A stretch of 64,000 nucleotides of DNA from Nemania diffusa (GCA_038501195.1 JBBPUQ010000008.1:1034001-1098000); one strand, 5' to 3'. Shown: positions 21,344-35,840, counted from the stretch's first letter. Notes: generated by a model from the letters alone, not told the origin. Translations and numbers: made by a program.

Positions 21344-24033
21344 ATGTCTCGACATCAAGCATATCGGAATTATGACTACGAGAACGATCTCGACGAATAC
21401 GAGGGCGCAGGGTATTCAGAGGATGATGATGAGCTGAGTCCCGAAGATCGAGGTATGACTAACCTCCACCGATAATGCCTATCTTTATCCTCTTCACCCA
21501 TCATGTCTGACGTACTAGGTAGCCCAGATGATCGCTGGCACAAGCCAGGTCCGCCTAGCCTTGGGGAGCGATGCCACCAAGGTCACAGCACAGCAGATTG
21601 AAGAGGCCCTCTGGCACTACTACTACGATACCGAAAAATCCGTTGCCTACTTAAAAAGCAAGTACATATCACAGAAACCTGCAAACCCGCCTGCTCAGAA
21701 GAACAAGTCTGGAGGTAGGTTCCCAATTTTTCATATGGATACCTTCGGCACAGGCGTCAACAAACAACGAGAAGAAATATTTAGGTCCGGGCAATATTAC
21801 CCTGATGTTCTAGGTGGCTTGGGTTACGAGTTCGAGAATAATCGTACCTCAGTCACTCATCGCCTAACCTTAGGGGCTGCAGATGATAGGCATTCAGAAT
21901 CTAGGCCGACTCCGTCTCTAGCCGAATTTTTCCATGATATGCCGTGGTTAAATATTCCTAATGAGCGCCGCGCCGATTTCATCAGCCCTTCTTGTTGGTG
22001 CGGGGGTCTGCTGGGAGGATCTAGCTCTTCAGGGAAAATGTCGAAACTTCAAGCACTCGCTGCTGCCCGCAAAAAGAAAGCCGAAGAACAGAAATTGGAA
22101 AATCGAAAAGCAACATTATCAACGAACAATGCAACCCCAAACATGGCTAAAGAACAACCTAAACCCATGACAGAGTCCTTAGTAGAGAGGTCGAGCAGCG
22201 GTAGACGAGAGATCAGGTCGCTGCCTACTCGCACAGTAGTTAAGGCCTCCCCCAGCCAAGAGGGATCGACTGATAGTGCAGGTCCAGGGGCCGCAGAGAC
22301 ATGCATACCTAATCTCGCAACCACAGCGAATCCATCTCATGAGCTTTTGACACTCGCTACCCCCTCAGCCTTTGCTCAGACTCTACTAGGGCTCTCTATG
22401 AGCCGACCTACACCTGTGCCAAGGAAACAATATCCACTACCGTACATGAGCTTCACATCTTCAATAACTGATGCCTTCTCAGAACCAAGTCCCGACGACG
22501 TGGTCCTTGCAGCACAATCCAAAGGTTCGCTTTTGGCGAAAAAGGCACAAGCAAACTATACTAATACATGCGAAACTAGCAAGCAACAAAAAACTCGCGG
22601 CAAGTACACCTAAGAAGAAAGGCGGCTCCGAGAGAAAGGATGGAAATAATATAGACGGAATGAAGGCCATGAAGATCGATGACACTCCCTTGCCGAAGAG
22701 TAAAAATTTAGACGTAATAAGCGAGTTTGAGAAGGCCAAGAGGAAGAAAAATGCGAGCTTCGTGGTGGTTGGTATGTGATTCCAAGGACTACATGTAGTT
22801 GAGCGCGAAGACATGCTAATAATGCCAGGTCATGTCGACGCCGGAAAGAGTACTCTCATGGGCCGACTGCTCCTAGATCTAGGCGTAGTAGATCAGAGGA
22901 CTATTCAAAAATACCGAAAGGATGCCGAGAGCATTGGGAAGTCGTCGTTTGCCCTTGCGTGGGTGCTAGATCAAAGGTCGGAAGAAAGATCCCGCGGAGT
23001 CACCATCGACATTGCGACTAATAAGTTTGATACGGATTCTACGTCATTCACCATATTAGACGCTCCAGGCCATCGAGATTTCATCCCAAACATGATTGCG
23101 GGCGCCAGCCAAGCGGACTTTGCAATACTAGTGGTTGATGCAACAAAAGGTGCTTTCGAGGCCGGTCTCAAGGGACAAACTAGAGAACACTCTCTTCTAT
23201 TACGCAGCATGGGGGTATCGCGAATAATTGTTGCCATCAACAAGCTTGACACAGTTGGCTGGTCGCAGGAACGATTTGAGGAAATCTCACAGCAAGTTTC
23301 CGGGTTCCTTTCCAACATGCAGTTCCAACTTGAGAACATCAGCTATGTCCCTGTGTCTGGTCTCCATGGCGATAATCTGATAAGCAAGTCGTCCAATCCT
23401 GCTGTCAGTTGGTATAGTGGAAACACTCTTATCGCAGAATTAGAGAGCTCGGAGCCTATGGCTAGAGCCTTGACCAAGCCGTTGAGGATGACCATTTCGG
23501 AAGTATTTCGCTCGTCACACAGCCCAGTCACAATATCTGGGCGTATCGACGCTGGATCACTGCAAGCGGGCGACGCCCTTCTAATCCAGCCGAGCGGAGA
23601 AAAGGCCTATATTAAATCGCTAGAGCTGGACTCTGAGCCAGTGGACTGGGGCGTTGCTGGGCAGAATGTCGTAATTCATCTCAGCAATATCGACCCTATC
23701 CACGTGCGCGTGGGAGACATCGTCTGTGATCCTAAAGAACCAATCGCTAACATCGATACGTTCACCGTCAAGGTGCTTGCGTTTGACATATTAATGCCGA
23801 TGCAAGTTGATGTGCACAGAGGCCGTCTCCATGCCGCGGGCCACATTGTTGAGATACCTGCTCTTCTTGATGGGGTTAAGGGTACAGTGCTAAAGAAGAA
23901 GCCTAAGATCATCAAGCCAAATGGCGTTGCGAGGGTTGTGGTAAAGATGAGCAATAAGGTACCCTTAGAAGTCGGTCAGCGGGTGGTCTTAAGAAGTGGA
24001 GGCCAGACGGTTGCGGCTGGTAGGTTAGAATGA
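21344..24033 (+). CDS. HBS1: Hbs1, ribosome-rescue GTPase (eRF3/EF1-alpha family), possible Hbs1/Ski7 dual gene
   Basis: An 835-aa translational GTPase that partners Dom34/Pelota to split stalled ribosomes. Exons are 21344-21452, 21523-22524, 22580-22771 and 22829-24033; all junctions are in phase. The N-terminal Hbs1 domain contains EEALWHYYYDTEKSVAYLKS. A linker holds FFHDMPWLNIPNERR and the basic helix SKLQALAAARKKKAEEQ. The GTPase starts at ~435: G1 GHVDAGKST, G2 RGVTIDIAT, G3 DAPGH, G4 NKLD and a G5 region SGLHG, followed by the two EF1-alpha-like beta-barrels. An internal donor at 21715 (GTAGGT) and acceptors at 21813, 21873 and 21921 all preserve frame, so an internal segment may be spliced out in some transcripts. 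The 835-aa figure assumes it is retained. Yeast Ski7, which arose by duplication of this gene, links the Ski complex and the exosome. Confidence 0.93.
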
Positions 24034-25286
24034 GTTTAGATGGCGCCATTAGCCTTTCATGATGAGGCGTGGTGGCCGGGTACTTCTGCGTAATCAAAAG
24101 TACGCAGTAGTAAAATTATATGGGGTGTTGCGGCGCCCCGTATTTCAAGAAGCGTGCTTGTTATTTGTAGCATTGTATTCTTTCGAGGTCGGCTTAAGCC
24201 ATGAGCGATACGAAAGCATGGGGTCCCTTTCTACTTAGAGTGGGTAGACTCGGTGTCAATAAGCAGCGTCCAAACATGACTATCATGGGTATAATAGATC
24301 TGATTAAGGATCTCAGGTTTTCGGTTTCAGAATATATAAATCTTCAATCTTATGAGGTAAATGACAGCTTGGTACATTGCGATAACTGGTGCAGTCCTTG
24401 AAATGTGACATGGACTATCTAATCACAGATATAAATAAGGACCGAGGAATAGAATGACAGGGATACCCCGCATGAGGCTATGGAGATGAATACAAAAGAT
24501 ACTTAGAATGGTGCAAAATTGTACTTATTCTATATATAGTATTGTATAATATAAAGCATCCATGGTTTGTGTAGGAATATGTCTACAACGTATATTTGCA
24601 GTTAAATTATATATTATACAATTAGCTAATATACAAATCTTACGTAGCAGAGAGCAAGAAACCAGCTGCGGCTAGGAATTAAGGCTGTTTGTTGCATGTA
24701 GAAGTGGTTGTACAGAAAGGGTAATGGTGCACATAAGGCAACATATAAATGACTCGGTGAAACAGCGAAAAAAAAAACACGTGGGTTTTAATGCTGAAAG
24801 TATGAGTGAACAAATGAATGACTCTAATGTAAGCACCCGTGCCCAAAAAGTCTATCTAGATGCTTAGTATGCTTAAGAGATGGATGCGGTGAATCCTTAA
24901 TGAGTGAACAACTGGACTTACACATGTCGAAAGCTATTGTTGTCCCTTATTAAGGACACATCGCATCATGATTGGGGGGTACTCGGTTTATGGTTCCCCT
25001 ACCCCACCATTTTAGTTCCAATGTTCTACCGAGTCAAAGAGATGGGTTTGTACAGCGTACATTGTTACAGTTGGAAGTTGAATCTACATGTAAGGAAGCT
25101 TACACGTGTACCGTAGAAACATGCAGTTGGGCGGGATGATAATCAACAGGTAGGCTCAGACCTGCAAGGTCCCTGAAGGCTTACCGCCTATGCTGTGGTA
25201 GTTAGCGTACTGTAAAGGCCAAGTTGTCCTGTTTGAATTGCCCCCCATTTTGGCAGGAGCAAGTAACAACATGTACAGTACTATAC
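24034..25286. other. Intergenic flank between HBS1 and the AT island
   Basis: About 1.25 kb of normal to AT-leaning sequence with no recognisable gene. Short frames at 24201-24401 and 24904-25116 show no motif. It ends in the direct repeat CTATAC (25281-25286) that abuts the terminal inverted repeat of the island. Confidence 0.5.
25281..25286. repeat. Left target-site duplication CTATAC
   Basis: Direct copy of the hexamer at 44635-44640, directly outside the inverted repeat. The 8-mer TACTATAC (25279-25286 and 44633-44640) is an alternative reading that overlaps the last TA of the right inverted repeat. Confidence 0.6.
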
Positions 25287-25326
25287 TACGGCGTCCCAGA
25301 GGGCTAACTGTTCGAAAACTCATTTC
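25287..25326 (+). repeat. Left terminal inverted repeat of the AT island
   Basis: Forty bases with about 50% G+C, inverted match to 44595-44634. Mismatches are at position 19 (T versus A) and position 35 (C versus A); both are transversions, not C-to-T changes. Confidence 0.8.
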
Positions 25327-28300
25327 GGGTCACTAACAACACACTATACTTTTAAATAAAAACAGAGCTAACTTATTTTAAAATAATTAAATAAAAGTAT
25401 ATAATATAAATATAAATAATATTTATAATATAGTATATATTAAAATTATTTTAATTATTGATTTAATTTATAAACTATTATTTATGTTTGTTTTTTATTA
25501 TATAAAATTAAAATAATAAAGCAAAAGTTATAATAGTTTATACTATTAATTATTAAACTTTTATTTAAAAAAAACTAGCTATTAAAGTTTGTTTTAACTA
25601 TAATATATTATTATAAAGTATAAATTTTGTTTTTTTGCTAATTATTAATTTTATTAAAAACTTATTAATTTAAGCTATAATTAAATTAAAGTTTATTTAA
25701 TTTATTTATTTTATTTTAATATTTATATTAAATATATTTAAAGTTTTATTATAATTAATTATTTTTATATAATTTGATTTTATATTTATTTTTATATAAA
25801 CAAATTAATAACAAAATATTATATTAATAAATATAAAAAAACAAAATATTATTAATAATATAGCTATTAATATTTATATTAAACTTGAAATTATTAAATT
25901 AATTAGTACTTTTATATATAAATTTATTAAAAAAATTAAACAAATTAAAGTTATATTAGCTTATATTGTTTTAATTAATTAAATATTTAATAACTATTAA
26001 AAATTTATTAAATATTTTAAATTAAATTAAACAATTTTAAATTTATATATTATTAAATAAGCTTATAAATTAGTTATATTAGTTATAATAAACAATAAAT
26101 ATAATATTATAAAATTAATTAAAAACTTTATAAAATTTATTTAGTTTTTTAATTTAAAAGTTGCTAATAATAATACTAATAAAAACAAGTTTACAATTAA
26201 TTTTTATTATTTATAAAAAGCTCTATTTAATTATTTTTTAATTAAACTAAAAAAAAGCAAAAAATGCAAAGTTTAATTTTTTTTAAACATATTTTTAAAT
26301 TTATTAAACAATAAAACAAAAAAAAAAATTAAAATTAAACTTAAATTAACTTTAATTAAACAAAAATTTATTAATGCTAGTTTATTTTTATATAAAATTA
26401 AAAATAAATTAAATAAAATCAAATTAAATTTAAAAATATTTTGTTAGTTAAAGCTATAAATACTTTTGTTAAAAAAAATTAAAAAAAAATTAACTTTTAT
26501 TTATAATTTACTAAGTTTTAAACTATTGATTTTAATTAAAAATAAATATAAATATTTTAGCTTATTTATATAAATATAAAATATAGCTAAATAATAAACT
26601 GAAATAAAAAATACTAACAAAAACTAATTAAAAATATAAAAACAAAGTTTATTTTAAGTTGTTTTTTTACTAAACTTTTTTAATTTATTATAACTATTTT
26701 ATATTATTATTTAATTTATTTATAGTTTAAATTAAATAAGTTTTTTTTATATTAAAGTATATTATTTATTTTATTATTTAATTTAAAGTTGTTTAAATTT
26801 AATAAACTAAAACTAATTAATTTTAATTTTTATTTTAGTTTGTTTTAACTTTTTTTAAATTTAACAAGCTTAATAATTTAAAATATTTGTTTGTATAAAA
26901 TATAACTTTTTAAATTAATTTTTAAATATTTATATTTATAAATATATAAAATTTAATTAATAAAAAAAACAACTAATAATAATCGATTTAAATAAAATAT
27001 AATTAAATAATTATAAATTTATATTATAACTTTTAAAAAATAAACATTTAAATTAATATTATTAGTATTAATTAATTTTATAAATTTAAACTATTGTTTT
27101 TTATTTAAAAATATATAACAATTAATAAAGCTTTAAACTAAATTTAACATTATATATAGTTAGTAAAAAATACTAATAATAATATATAGTTTTGTTTGTT
27201 AAAATTAAATATAATACTTATTTTAAAAACATATAAATTTAAAGCATTTATAACAAATTAAAAACATAAAAATATAAAATAAAGCAATATAGTTTTTTTA
27301 AAATTTAAATAATTAAAAGCTTTAATATTTAAACATATTAAAATATTTCTAATGTATATTAATACAAATGTAATAATAGTAATATAAACTTATATAAATA
27401 TTTACTTTTTAAAACAATATACAGCTTTTTTATAGTTAATTTTACTAGCTTTTAATTTATTAATTAGCTGTACTTTTATTAAATAATTAACAATTATTTT
27501 ATTATAAAAACTTATTTTTTGTGTTTTTATTACTGTTATTATATACAGTAAATTTTACAATATTGTTTAAAAAAATATTTACTTATGTTATTTTAAATAT
27601 TAAAGTATAAGTTTTTTTTAAAAGTAATTAATATAAATATTAATAGTTTTTAAAAGTTTTAAATAAAAAAAAATACGCTATAATTATTATTAAAGTTTTG
27701 TTATTTTAATTCGACTAAATTACAAATAATAAATAGTTATATTAACTAATTATTTTTATATATTAAACAAAAACAAATTAAGCTATAACTATTAAAAACT
27801 TAACATAAAACTATAAAATAAATTGTAAATAAACGTTAATACTAATATAAATTTCGAATTTATATTTAGTAAATTTAAAATATATATTTATTAATAAAAT
27901 ATAGTTTAGTTTAAAATAAATTTAATTTTTATAACAACAATAAATTTTGTTTAAACATTTATTAATTAAAAATTTATAAAATTTTTAATAAACTTTATAT
28001 AATGCTTAATAAAATAAAGCATAAAATTGTTAGCGCATATAAATAACAAAAGTATAAAATTTAAATTAACTTGTTAAACTTTATATATTTTTTTTAGTAC
28101 TAAAAAACTTTTGTAGCTGCTATTAATATGTTTGTACAATTTTAATCGAGTATTTGCAATAAATTTTCAAGCATATACAAATAACTGCAATATTATATAA
28201 AAATATAATAAACTTATTACAAATTAAATATATATATAGCTATTAATTAAATAGTTTATACTTATAATATAATATTACAAGTTATTTATTAAAATTTTTA

Positions 28301-28691
28301 TTATACTTAATATATTGTTTATTTTTAAAAATTTCTTATTGTTTTAGTTATATATATAAAGCAGTTTGTTTAATTAATACATTGTAAAAATAATTAAAAA
28401 CATTTATTATAAATTTAACTTAAGTATAATTTTAATATTTTTTAATAATTTATTTTTTTTATAAATCAAAGTTAATTATTAAATGTTTTATTTTAATATG
28501 TTAAAAAAAAAAAGTGCTAAAGCTTTATGTAATATATATTAAAAAAAACAAAAGTATATAAGTTTAAGCTATTAAATACAAAAACATATATAAGTGTACA
28601 ACTTTGTATAAATAAGTACTATATAATAATATAAATAAATAAATAATAACTAAAGAAAAAAATAATAAAAATAATAAAAAAAATTAATATA

Positions 28692-28769
<78 letters not shown>
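28692..28769. repeat. (TTA)n microsatellite
   Basis: A perfect run of about 26 TTA/TAT trinucleotides. It lies at the change from the ~5-10% G+C left arm to the nearly pure A/T interior, followed by TTTA-type repeats to ~28855. Confidence 0.9.
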
Positions 28770-28770
<1 letters not shown>

Positions 28771-29498
28771 AAATAATTTATTTTATTTATTTATTTAATT
28801 ATTTATTTATTTATTTATAATTAAAAAAATTATTTATTTATAATATTAATTATATATATAATTATTTAAAAAATTTTAAAAATTATTTATTTTATATATT
28901 TTTTTATTAAAAAAATAATAAAAATAATTATATATAAATTAATTATTAATTTAATATTATTATTATAAAATTTAAATTTAATATAAAATATTATTTTAAA
29001 TATATTATTATATATTTAAATTTATAATTTTTTAAAAATATATTATAATTATAAATTATAAAAATTTTAAAAATAAATAAATTTTTATTTTATTTTATTA
29101 TATAATAATTTTTAAATTTTTATATAATTTAATTTTTTTTATATTAAATATTTATATTAATAATAATTTTTAATAATAATTTTTATTATTATTATATATT
29201 AATATAATTTAATTAAACTTTTATTATTTATATATAAAAATTATTTTTATATATTTTAATTAATTAATTTATAATTTATTTATAAATAATAAATATATAT
29301 TATATATTAAATTAATATTTTTAATTATTATAAATTTAAATATTATAACTTTTATATTAATTATATATTAATTTTTTTATTTATTTAAAAAATATAAAAA
29401 TATATATAATTATATTTAAACTTTTAAAATTATTAATAAATTATTATTTATTAATAATATTATAAAAATATTTATATTATATAAATAAATATAATAAT

Positions 29499-29804
29499 TG
29501 TTAGTAGAACTTTTTATATGTATGTATATAAAAAAATTTGGAGTAATCTGTGGGGTTTAAGGTCTATTTTTAAGTTTTAAGGTTTTATATTGATTTGTAT
29601 ATATTTTACAAAAAAAAGTACAACTAAAAAAGTCGTATATAAGTTATTTATATATATGTATACATAAGACCTGTAGGTCCTATAGATCTTAGTAAATCTT
29701 TATATTTTTTATTTATTTGGTTATTTAATAAAAGTCCTGGTCTAAGTTTTAGTTGTATGCACTTAGTATATATATATAGATTTTGTTAAGTTATTAATTT
29801 AACA
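29499..29804. repeat. LTR, left copy
   Basis: 306 bp. Aligns without gaps to 35100-35405. Every difference I could find by eye is a C/T or G/A transition. It is the more AT-rich copy over its second half. Confidence 0.85.
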
Positions 29805-32800
29805 CTAAAAATTCTTTTTTTTATGTGATAACTTCAGTTTTAATATTAACTAATTCTTTGTTATTTTTTTTGCTATTTAATCGATTTATATATGTTTTTA
29901 TTTATACAACTAGTTTATTTATATTAACTAGCTTTTTTAATGCTTGATTAAGTGTTTTTTTTATATAAATATTTGTTAAGTTGTTTTTACTATTGATTTA
30001 ATATATTTTTATGATTTTATGATTTTTATATATTTTTTAAAGTAACATAATATCGATTATAAGTTGTTTTTTTTATATAGTTTTTAGTTTAACTAAATAT
30101 TTATATAAAAACTTAAAATTAGTATATATAACTAGTAATACTGTTAGTAATTTTATTATATAAATGATTTTTTGAAATATTATATTAAGTATAATAGTAT
30201 AGTCGAATTTATTAACTATATTATATAATTTACTTGCTAATATATTATATATAACTTATTTGTACTTAATTAAATTTTAGTAAATAATATTACTTTTAAT
30301 TATAAAAGTGTTTTTTATATAGTTTTTATTAGTTAATATAATTATAAATCTAATTTAAAAACTTAAATTTTTATTATTTGTAAACATTTTATTAGTAAAA
30401 ATAAAAATTTTCGTATAATTAAAATTTAAAAAAATATAATATAGTTTTTATTATATATTGTCGATTTATTATTATATTTATATATTTAATGTTTTAATGT
30501 TGTTTTTTAATAACTTTTAAACTTATATAGTAATCGATAAGTTATATAATATTTCTAGTTAATATATTAATGCAATATATATGCTTTAAACTTATTAAAC
30601 AATATATTGTTAAAAATAATCTTTTATATAAAAATCAATAATATATAGTTGCTTAGTTTATTTTTGTTAAATAAAAATAAAATTTTATCTGTTTATTTAA
30701 ATTTTGTTTTTGTTAAATTTAACAGAATATTTAAATGTTAGTTTTATTTTTAATTTTGTATAAAATAGTAGCTTAGTTTTTTTTTTATATAAAAACTTTT
30801 TAAATATAATATTAAAAGTATTGTTTGTTTAAAGTTCTATAATTATAAATTTGTTGAGTTTTTTTTCAGTATATAACAAATATAAGTTATATATAAATAT
30901 TTTTATGCTTAATTTTTAACAGTAATATTTATAATAAGTTTTATATTAGTACAATTTTAATTTAGTTAATTTATATAATAGTTGTATAATTTAAAATATA
31001 ATGTTTACTAAATATTTATTTTTTAGTTTTTTTAGCAAATAAATATAAATCTTTTGATTTAACTTATTATACAATTGTATATATATTTAAAAAATGTTTT
31101 GTAGCTTTATATATATACTATAGTTTTAAATTAGCAATAGTTTTAAAGCTATAATAAACTATTAATTTATATACTAAATTATTAGTATTTGTATAAAAAT
31201 TCAAACTTTGTTATTGTTTTTATAACTTTATACAATTAATTTAGACTTTTTATATAGCTTAGTTGTTTTATTTTTAACTTTTTATATAAATTTAATCTAA
31301 AAAATTTTTATTTAGTTATATTAGTTTAAGTTATATTATATAAACTAAAATATATTTTAAGTCGCTAATATGTTTATTTTAACTGTATTTAATTATTCAA
31401 AAAATATATTAAGTATAATAATTATACTATTTTGTTTTAGTTATATAACTAAAATATAATTGTTGATTTTTTTTGGTACAAAGTATTAGTTGCTAGTAAG
31501 TACAAGTGACTTTTTCGGTTTACTTTTGTGTTGAAATTGCAACTATTCAACAGTTTAAAAAAAGTCGTATAAAAAGTCATTCTTTTTGTATAATAAATTA
31601 GATATAGCTTCTTGTCAATAATATAGTTTAACTTATATATAATAAAACTTAGCTGGTTTATTTATTATGTCGACTATAATGTTACAATTTTCGATCGCAG
31701 AAATTTTATATAGTTTTATTTAGTTTTTATATTCTTTTTATATTATAATTTTACTTTAAAAAAATAAAAAAAATATTTTATATAATAATATTAGTTTATT
31801 TTTAATTTATATAGCTTAGTTAATATTAACTTTTATATAAATATTTTTTAATATTTTTATAGCTTTTTGTATAGCTTCTGCTTTTTAAATAATTTCTAGC
31901 AAAAAAAGTAAATCGCTATTGATTTTAAAGTAAGTTTTAAAAACTAACAAAATAAATATAAAACTATTTAGTTTAACTACATTATTTAAAACTTTTATAG
32001 CTATTTATAATATTATTTTTTTGTTTATATAATAATTGATTTTTTTGTATAAAATATTAAATATATAACAAAATAATATATATATTTGTTTGATTTTTTT
32101 AATAGCTTAGTATGTTTCAATAAACATTTTTTTATATAAAGCTTTAACTAGTTATATATTATTGCGAAATTTTTCAAACAAAAAATTTATATCAAAATTA
32201 TATACAATATAATCAAATAGCTTTTAGTATACCAAAATTTAACATTAATATAGTATATTTTAAATATTATATATATTTAAAAACTTTAAAAATTTAGCTA
32301 TTTAAAACAAAATATTTATATCAATTACATATAAAATCGGTTATTTGTTAATTTATATAATATCAATAATAATTTTATAGTTAAAATTATATTTGTTTTT
32401 TAGCAAAAACTTAAATTTTTTTAAAGCTTAGTTATATAATTAATAATAATAGCAAAACTTTTTAATTTTTCAAAATATTAAAACATTAATATTATTATAT
32501 TTAACTTTTTGCAGTAATTTCATAAGTTTTTTTATATAAAAGTGTTTAAATCGACAATATAACTTTTAAAGTTTTTGTTTTATAAAATAACTTACAGCTT
32601 TTAATTAATTAATATCAAAAAATAAATATTTCTATTTTTATATAATTAATACTGTTATATTATTTTGTTATATAATTATATTTTATATATTGTTAAAATA
32701 AATATACAGTTGATTTATATTTTATAGCAACAGTAAAAATAAAGTTAGTATATTTAAAATATAAAATTTAATCAGTTTAATTAATATTAAAATTATTATA

Positions 32801-35099
32801 GTATTTATAGCTTTAAAACTTTTAATATTACTAAATTAAATTGCTATATTATTTAAAGTTTAATCTATTTATATAAAAAGGTTTTTTTATATAAAAGTTT
32901 CAGCTTGAGTTTTTTTAATAGTTAAAACTTTAGTTACACTAATATTTTATAAAATACTTTAATACTTTATACTATATTAACTGTTTAAATAAAAGTTATT
33001 TAATGTTAACGTTTAATTTTAAACATATATGTTTTTTTTTGTTGTACAATAAAAATATACTAAATCTATTAAAAATTAAACTATTTTATTTTCAGTTTTA
33101 AAATTTAAATTGTTATTAGATTTATTATTGTATAAAAAGTTTTTATTACTTTTGTAATTTAATATAAATATATTATACTTTTTATATAATAAAACTTTTT
33201 GCTTTAAAATATTATATATAACAAAATATTGCTTTTTTGTTTTTGATTTTTTTTATTAGCTGTAGTTAATAAACTAACAATTAAGCTTTTTACAAATAAA
33301 GCACTTTTTGTTACTTCTATTATTTTTATTGTATAATTATTGGGGTTTTTAACAAAAGTTTTTTTTGAAGCTATAACTATACAATCGTTTTAAATACTTA
33401 ATATTATACTATTTATCGATAAAATAAACATTTATTATATAATAATAGTTTATTTTTCGATTGAAAAAAATCTACAGCATTACTTACAAGTTAAAAAATA
33501 AAGCTTTATATATAAATTTTTAACTAATTAAAGCAAGTTTAAATTTAAATATACTAAAGCATGTTTATATAACTGTTATATAAAGTAATATTTTTTTATA
33601 ATAGTTAAATTTTAAAGTATATTATATAAGTTAAAGTTTGTTAATTATAGTTTTTAATACTTTAAGTATTATTTTTATTAGATTATTTTATTTTATTTAT
33701 ATAAAAATAGTAATAATTTAGTCGATTTAATATTAACTATAATTAACTGTTATATTAAAATAATTATTAAATATTATATAAATTTTATTTTATTTATATA
33801 TTAGACCAATATAGTTGAAATAATATTATTTGGCTTTTTTTTTTAGTACAAAAAAAAATACTACATAGTATTATTTTTTAGTAATTTTAAGTTAACAGTA
33901 TATTGAAATAAAAATTCAAGCTTTATTATATAATATATTATATAGCTTATTATTATAGTTTTAGTTAAATCGCTATACTTTAGTAAACATAGTAAATTAA
34001 GCTGTTTTAATTAAATTATTATATATAATTTAAGTAAATAAAAATTTGTACAATTGATTTTTATATATAAATAAAAGTACAAAATATATAATAAAGATTT
34101 TAAAAATAAATATAAATTTTTAAGTTTTTGTTTATATAAAAAAACTAAATATTTAATCGTTTGTACTAAATATTATATAATATATTAGTATTACTAGCTT
34201 TAGTACAACTGATTATAGTGCTAAATAGTTTGTTTATATAACTAAAGGTTTTAATATGCTTGCTAATATAAATGCTAAAGCTGTTTATATAAATATATTA
34301 TTATTTGATTTTTTATTGTTGTTATTATTGCTGAATTTTTTAAGTATATATATAAATTTATTGTTGTATATATTTTTATATATTTTGATTTTTTTGTTGT
34401 TTATAGCTATTACAACAAATATATATTTAAATATATAACTAGTATTTATAAATATAAGTTTTATTTAGTTTTTGAAATTTATTATAAACATTTGTACAAA
34501 CTGTTTTTTTTCGATTTTTAGTTGTATATATTTTTTTAAGCATTGTACAAAATATATAAATACTTGTACTAAAATAATTAAGTTGTTTAAATTAATAGTA
34601 ATACTTTAATATTTAAAGTCGGTTTTGCTTTTTTATTTGAAAATATTAATACTGCTTTTTTTAGCTATATTTTCATATAAAAATAGGTGTAGTTTTTTGT
34701 TTGAAGATTTAAAATAGTTAGTTTTAGCTGCTGCAGCTACAGCTGCTATAACTAATTTTATTATAAGTTTTGATATAGTTATAAAAATGAAATAAATATA
34801 AAAGTAAAAAAATAAATAAATAAATAAAGTAATTAGAAAGTTAAATGTATAAAATAGTTTATAGTTTTGTTGATTTTTATACGAAAATAACTAAATATTA
34901 TATAAAAAAGGTTTTTGACTTTACAATAGTTAGGTTTTTTTGTTTGATAATTAATTCAATTTTTTTTTTACTAATCAATATAAATAATAGTCCACTTTTT
35001 ATACAAAAGGTAAAAAATCTAGTACAAAAGCTACTTTATAGTTAAGCTTTGCTTTTTTACTTTGTTAATTTATAATTACATTTTGTAATCACTAATTAA

Positions 35100-35405
35100 T
35101 ATTAATAGAACTTTTTGTATATATATATACAAAAAGATTCAGAGTAATCTGTAAAGTTTAAAGTTTATTTTTAGGTCCTAAAGTTCTATATTAATTCGTA
35201 TATATTTTATAAAAGGAAATACGACTAGAAAAGTCGTACACAGGTTATTTATATATGTATATATGTAGGACCTGTAGGTCCTGTAGATCTCAGTAGGTCC
35301 CTGTATTTCTTATCTATTTGGTTACCTGATAAGGGTTCTGGTCCAAGTCCTGGTTATATGCACCTAGTACATACATACAGGTCCTGTCAGGTCATTGGTT
35401 CAACA
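35100..35405. repeat. LTR, right copy
   Basis: 306 bp. It keeps much more G+C than the left copy in its second half (for example GACCTGTAGGTCCTGTAG and GGTTCTGGTCCAAGTCCTGG), making it the least mutated piece inside the island and the best search query for this family. Confidence 0.85.
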
Positions 35406-35629
35406 ATAATTAATAAATTATTTATATATATATAAATAATATTTAAAAAAATTAATTAAATTATAATATTATAATATTTAAATTTTTTTTATTTTATATT
35501 TAAATATAAAATAAAAAATTTAAAAAAATTAAATTAAATAAAATATTAATTAAATTATAAAATATATATTAAATTTTAATAAATATAAAAAAAATTAATA
35601 AAATATAATTAAATATATATAAAGTTTTA

Positions 35630-35840
35630 ATAAATATAAATATAAATTTATTAATATTAAATATATAATATATATATTTAAAAAAAGCTATTATTTTTTT
35701 ATAATAAAATAAAAATTTATAATTTTTATTTATTTTATTTTTAAATTATTAAAATTTATATTTTTATTATAAATATTATAAATAAATTAAATTAAAAATA
35801 AAATAAATAATTATAAATTATATAATATATAAATAATAAA
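35630..35840 (+). repeat. Dispersed AT repeat, partner of 42115-42380
   Basis: Both copies begin AATATAAATATAAATTTATT, pass through TATTAAAATTTATATTTTTA and end near ATTATAAATTATATAATATA. They flank the two LTR-type and foldback regions and may be ends of one larger decayed unit. Confidence 0.45.

Larger units (their letters stand above)
29499..35405. mobile_element. LTR retrotransposon, hypermutated, nested in the AT island
   Basis: A 5.9-kb element with two 306-bp direct long terminal repeats (29499-29804 and 35100-35405) and ATAAT immediately outside both ends, a 5-bp target duplication typical of LTR retrotransposons. LTR termini are TGTTA/TAACA (5' copy) and TATTA/CAACA (3' copy, first G changed to A). 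The internal 5.3 kb has no long frame and no gag/pol motif can be read, because it is saturated with T and A. Orientation is uncertain: no clear primer-binding site or polypurine tract survives. The flanking sequence is the nearly pure A/T segment, so this element inserted into that segment. Confidence 0.85.

Noticed and set aside
28692..28769. CRISPR-like array
   Set aside because: It is a plain trinucleotide microsatellite without spacers.
34256..35045. Two ~60-66-codon frames inside the LTR element
   Set aside because: The readings are runs of Leu, Ile, Phe, Tyr and Asn that follow from A/T-only codons; no domain survives.
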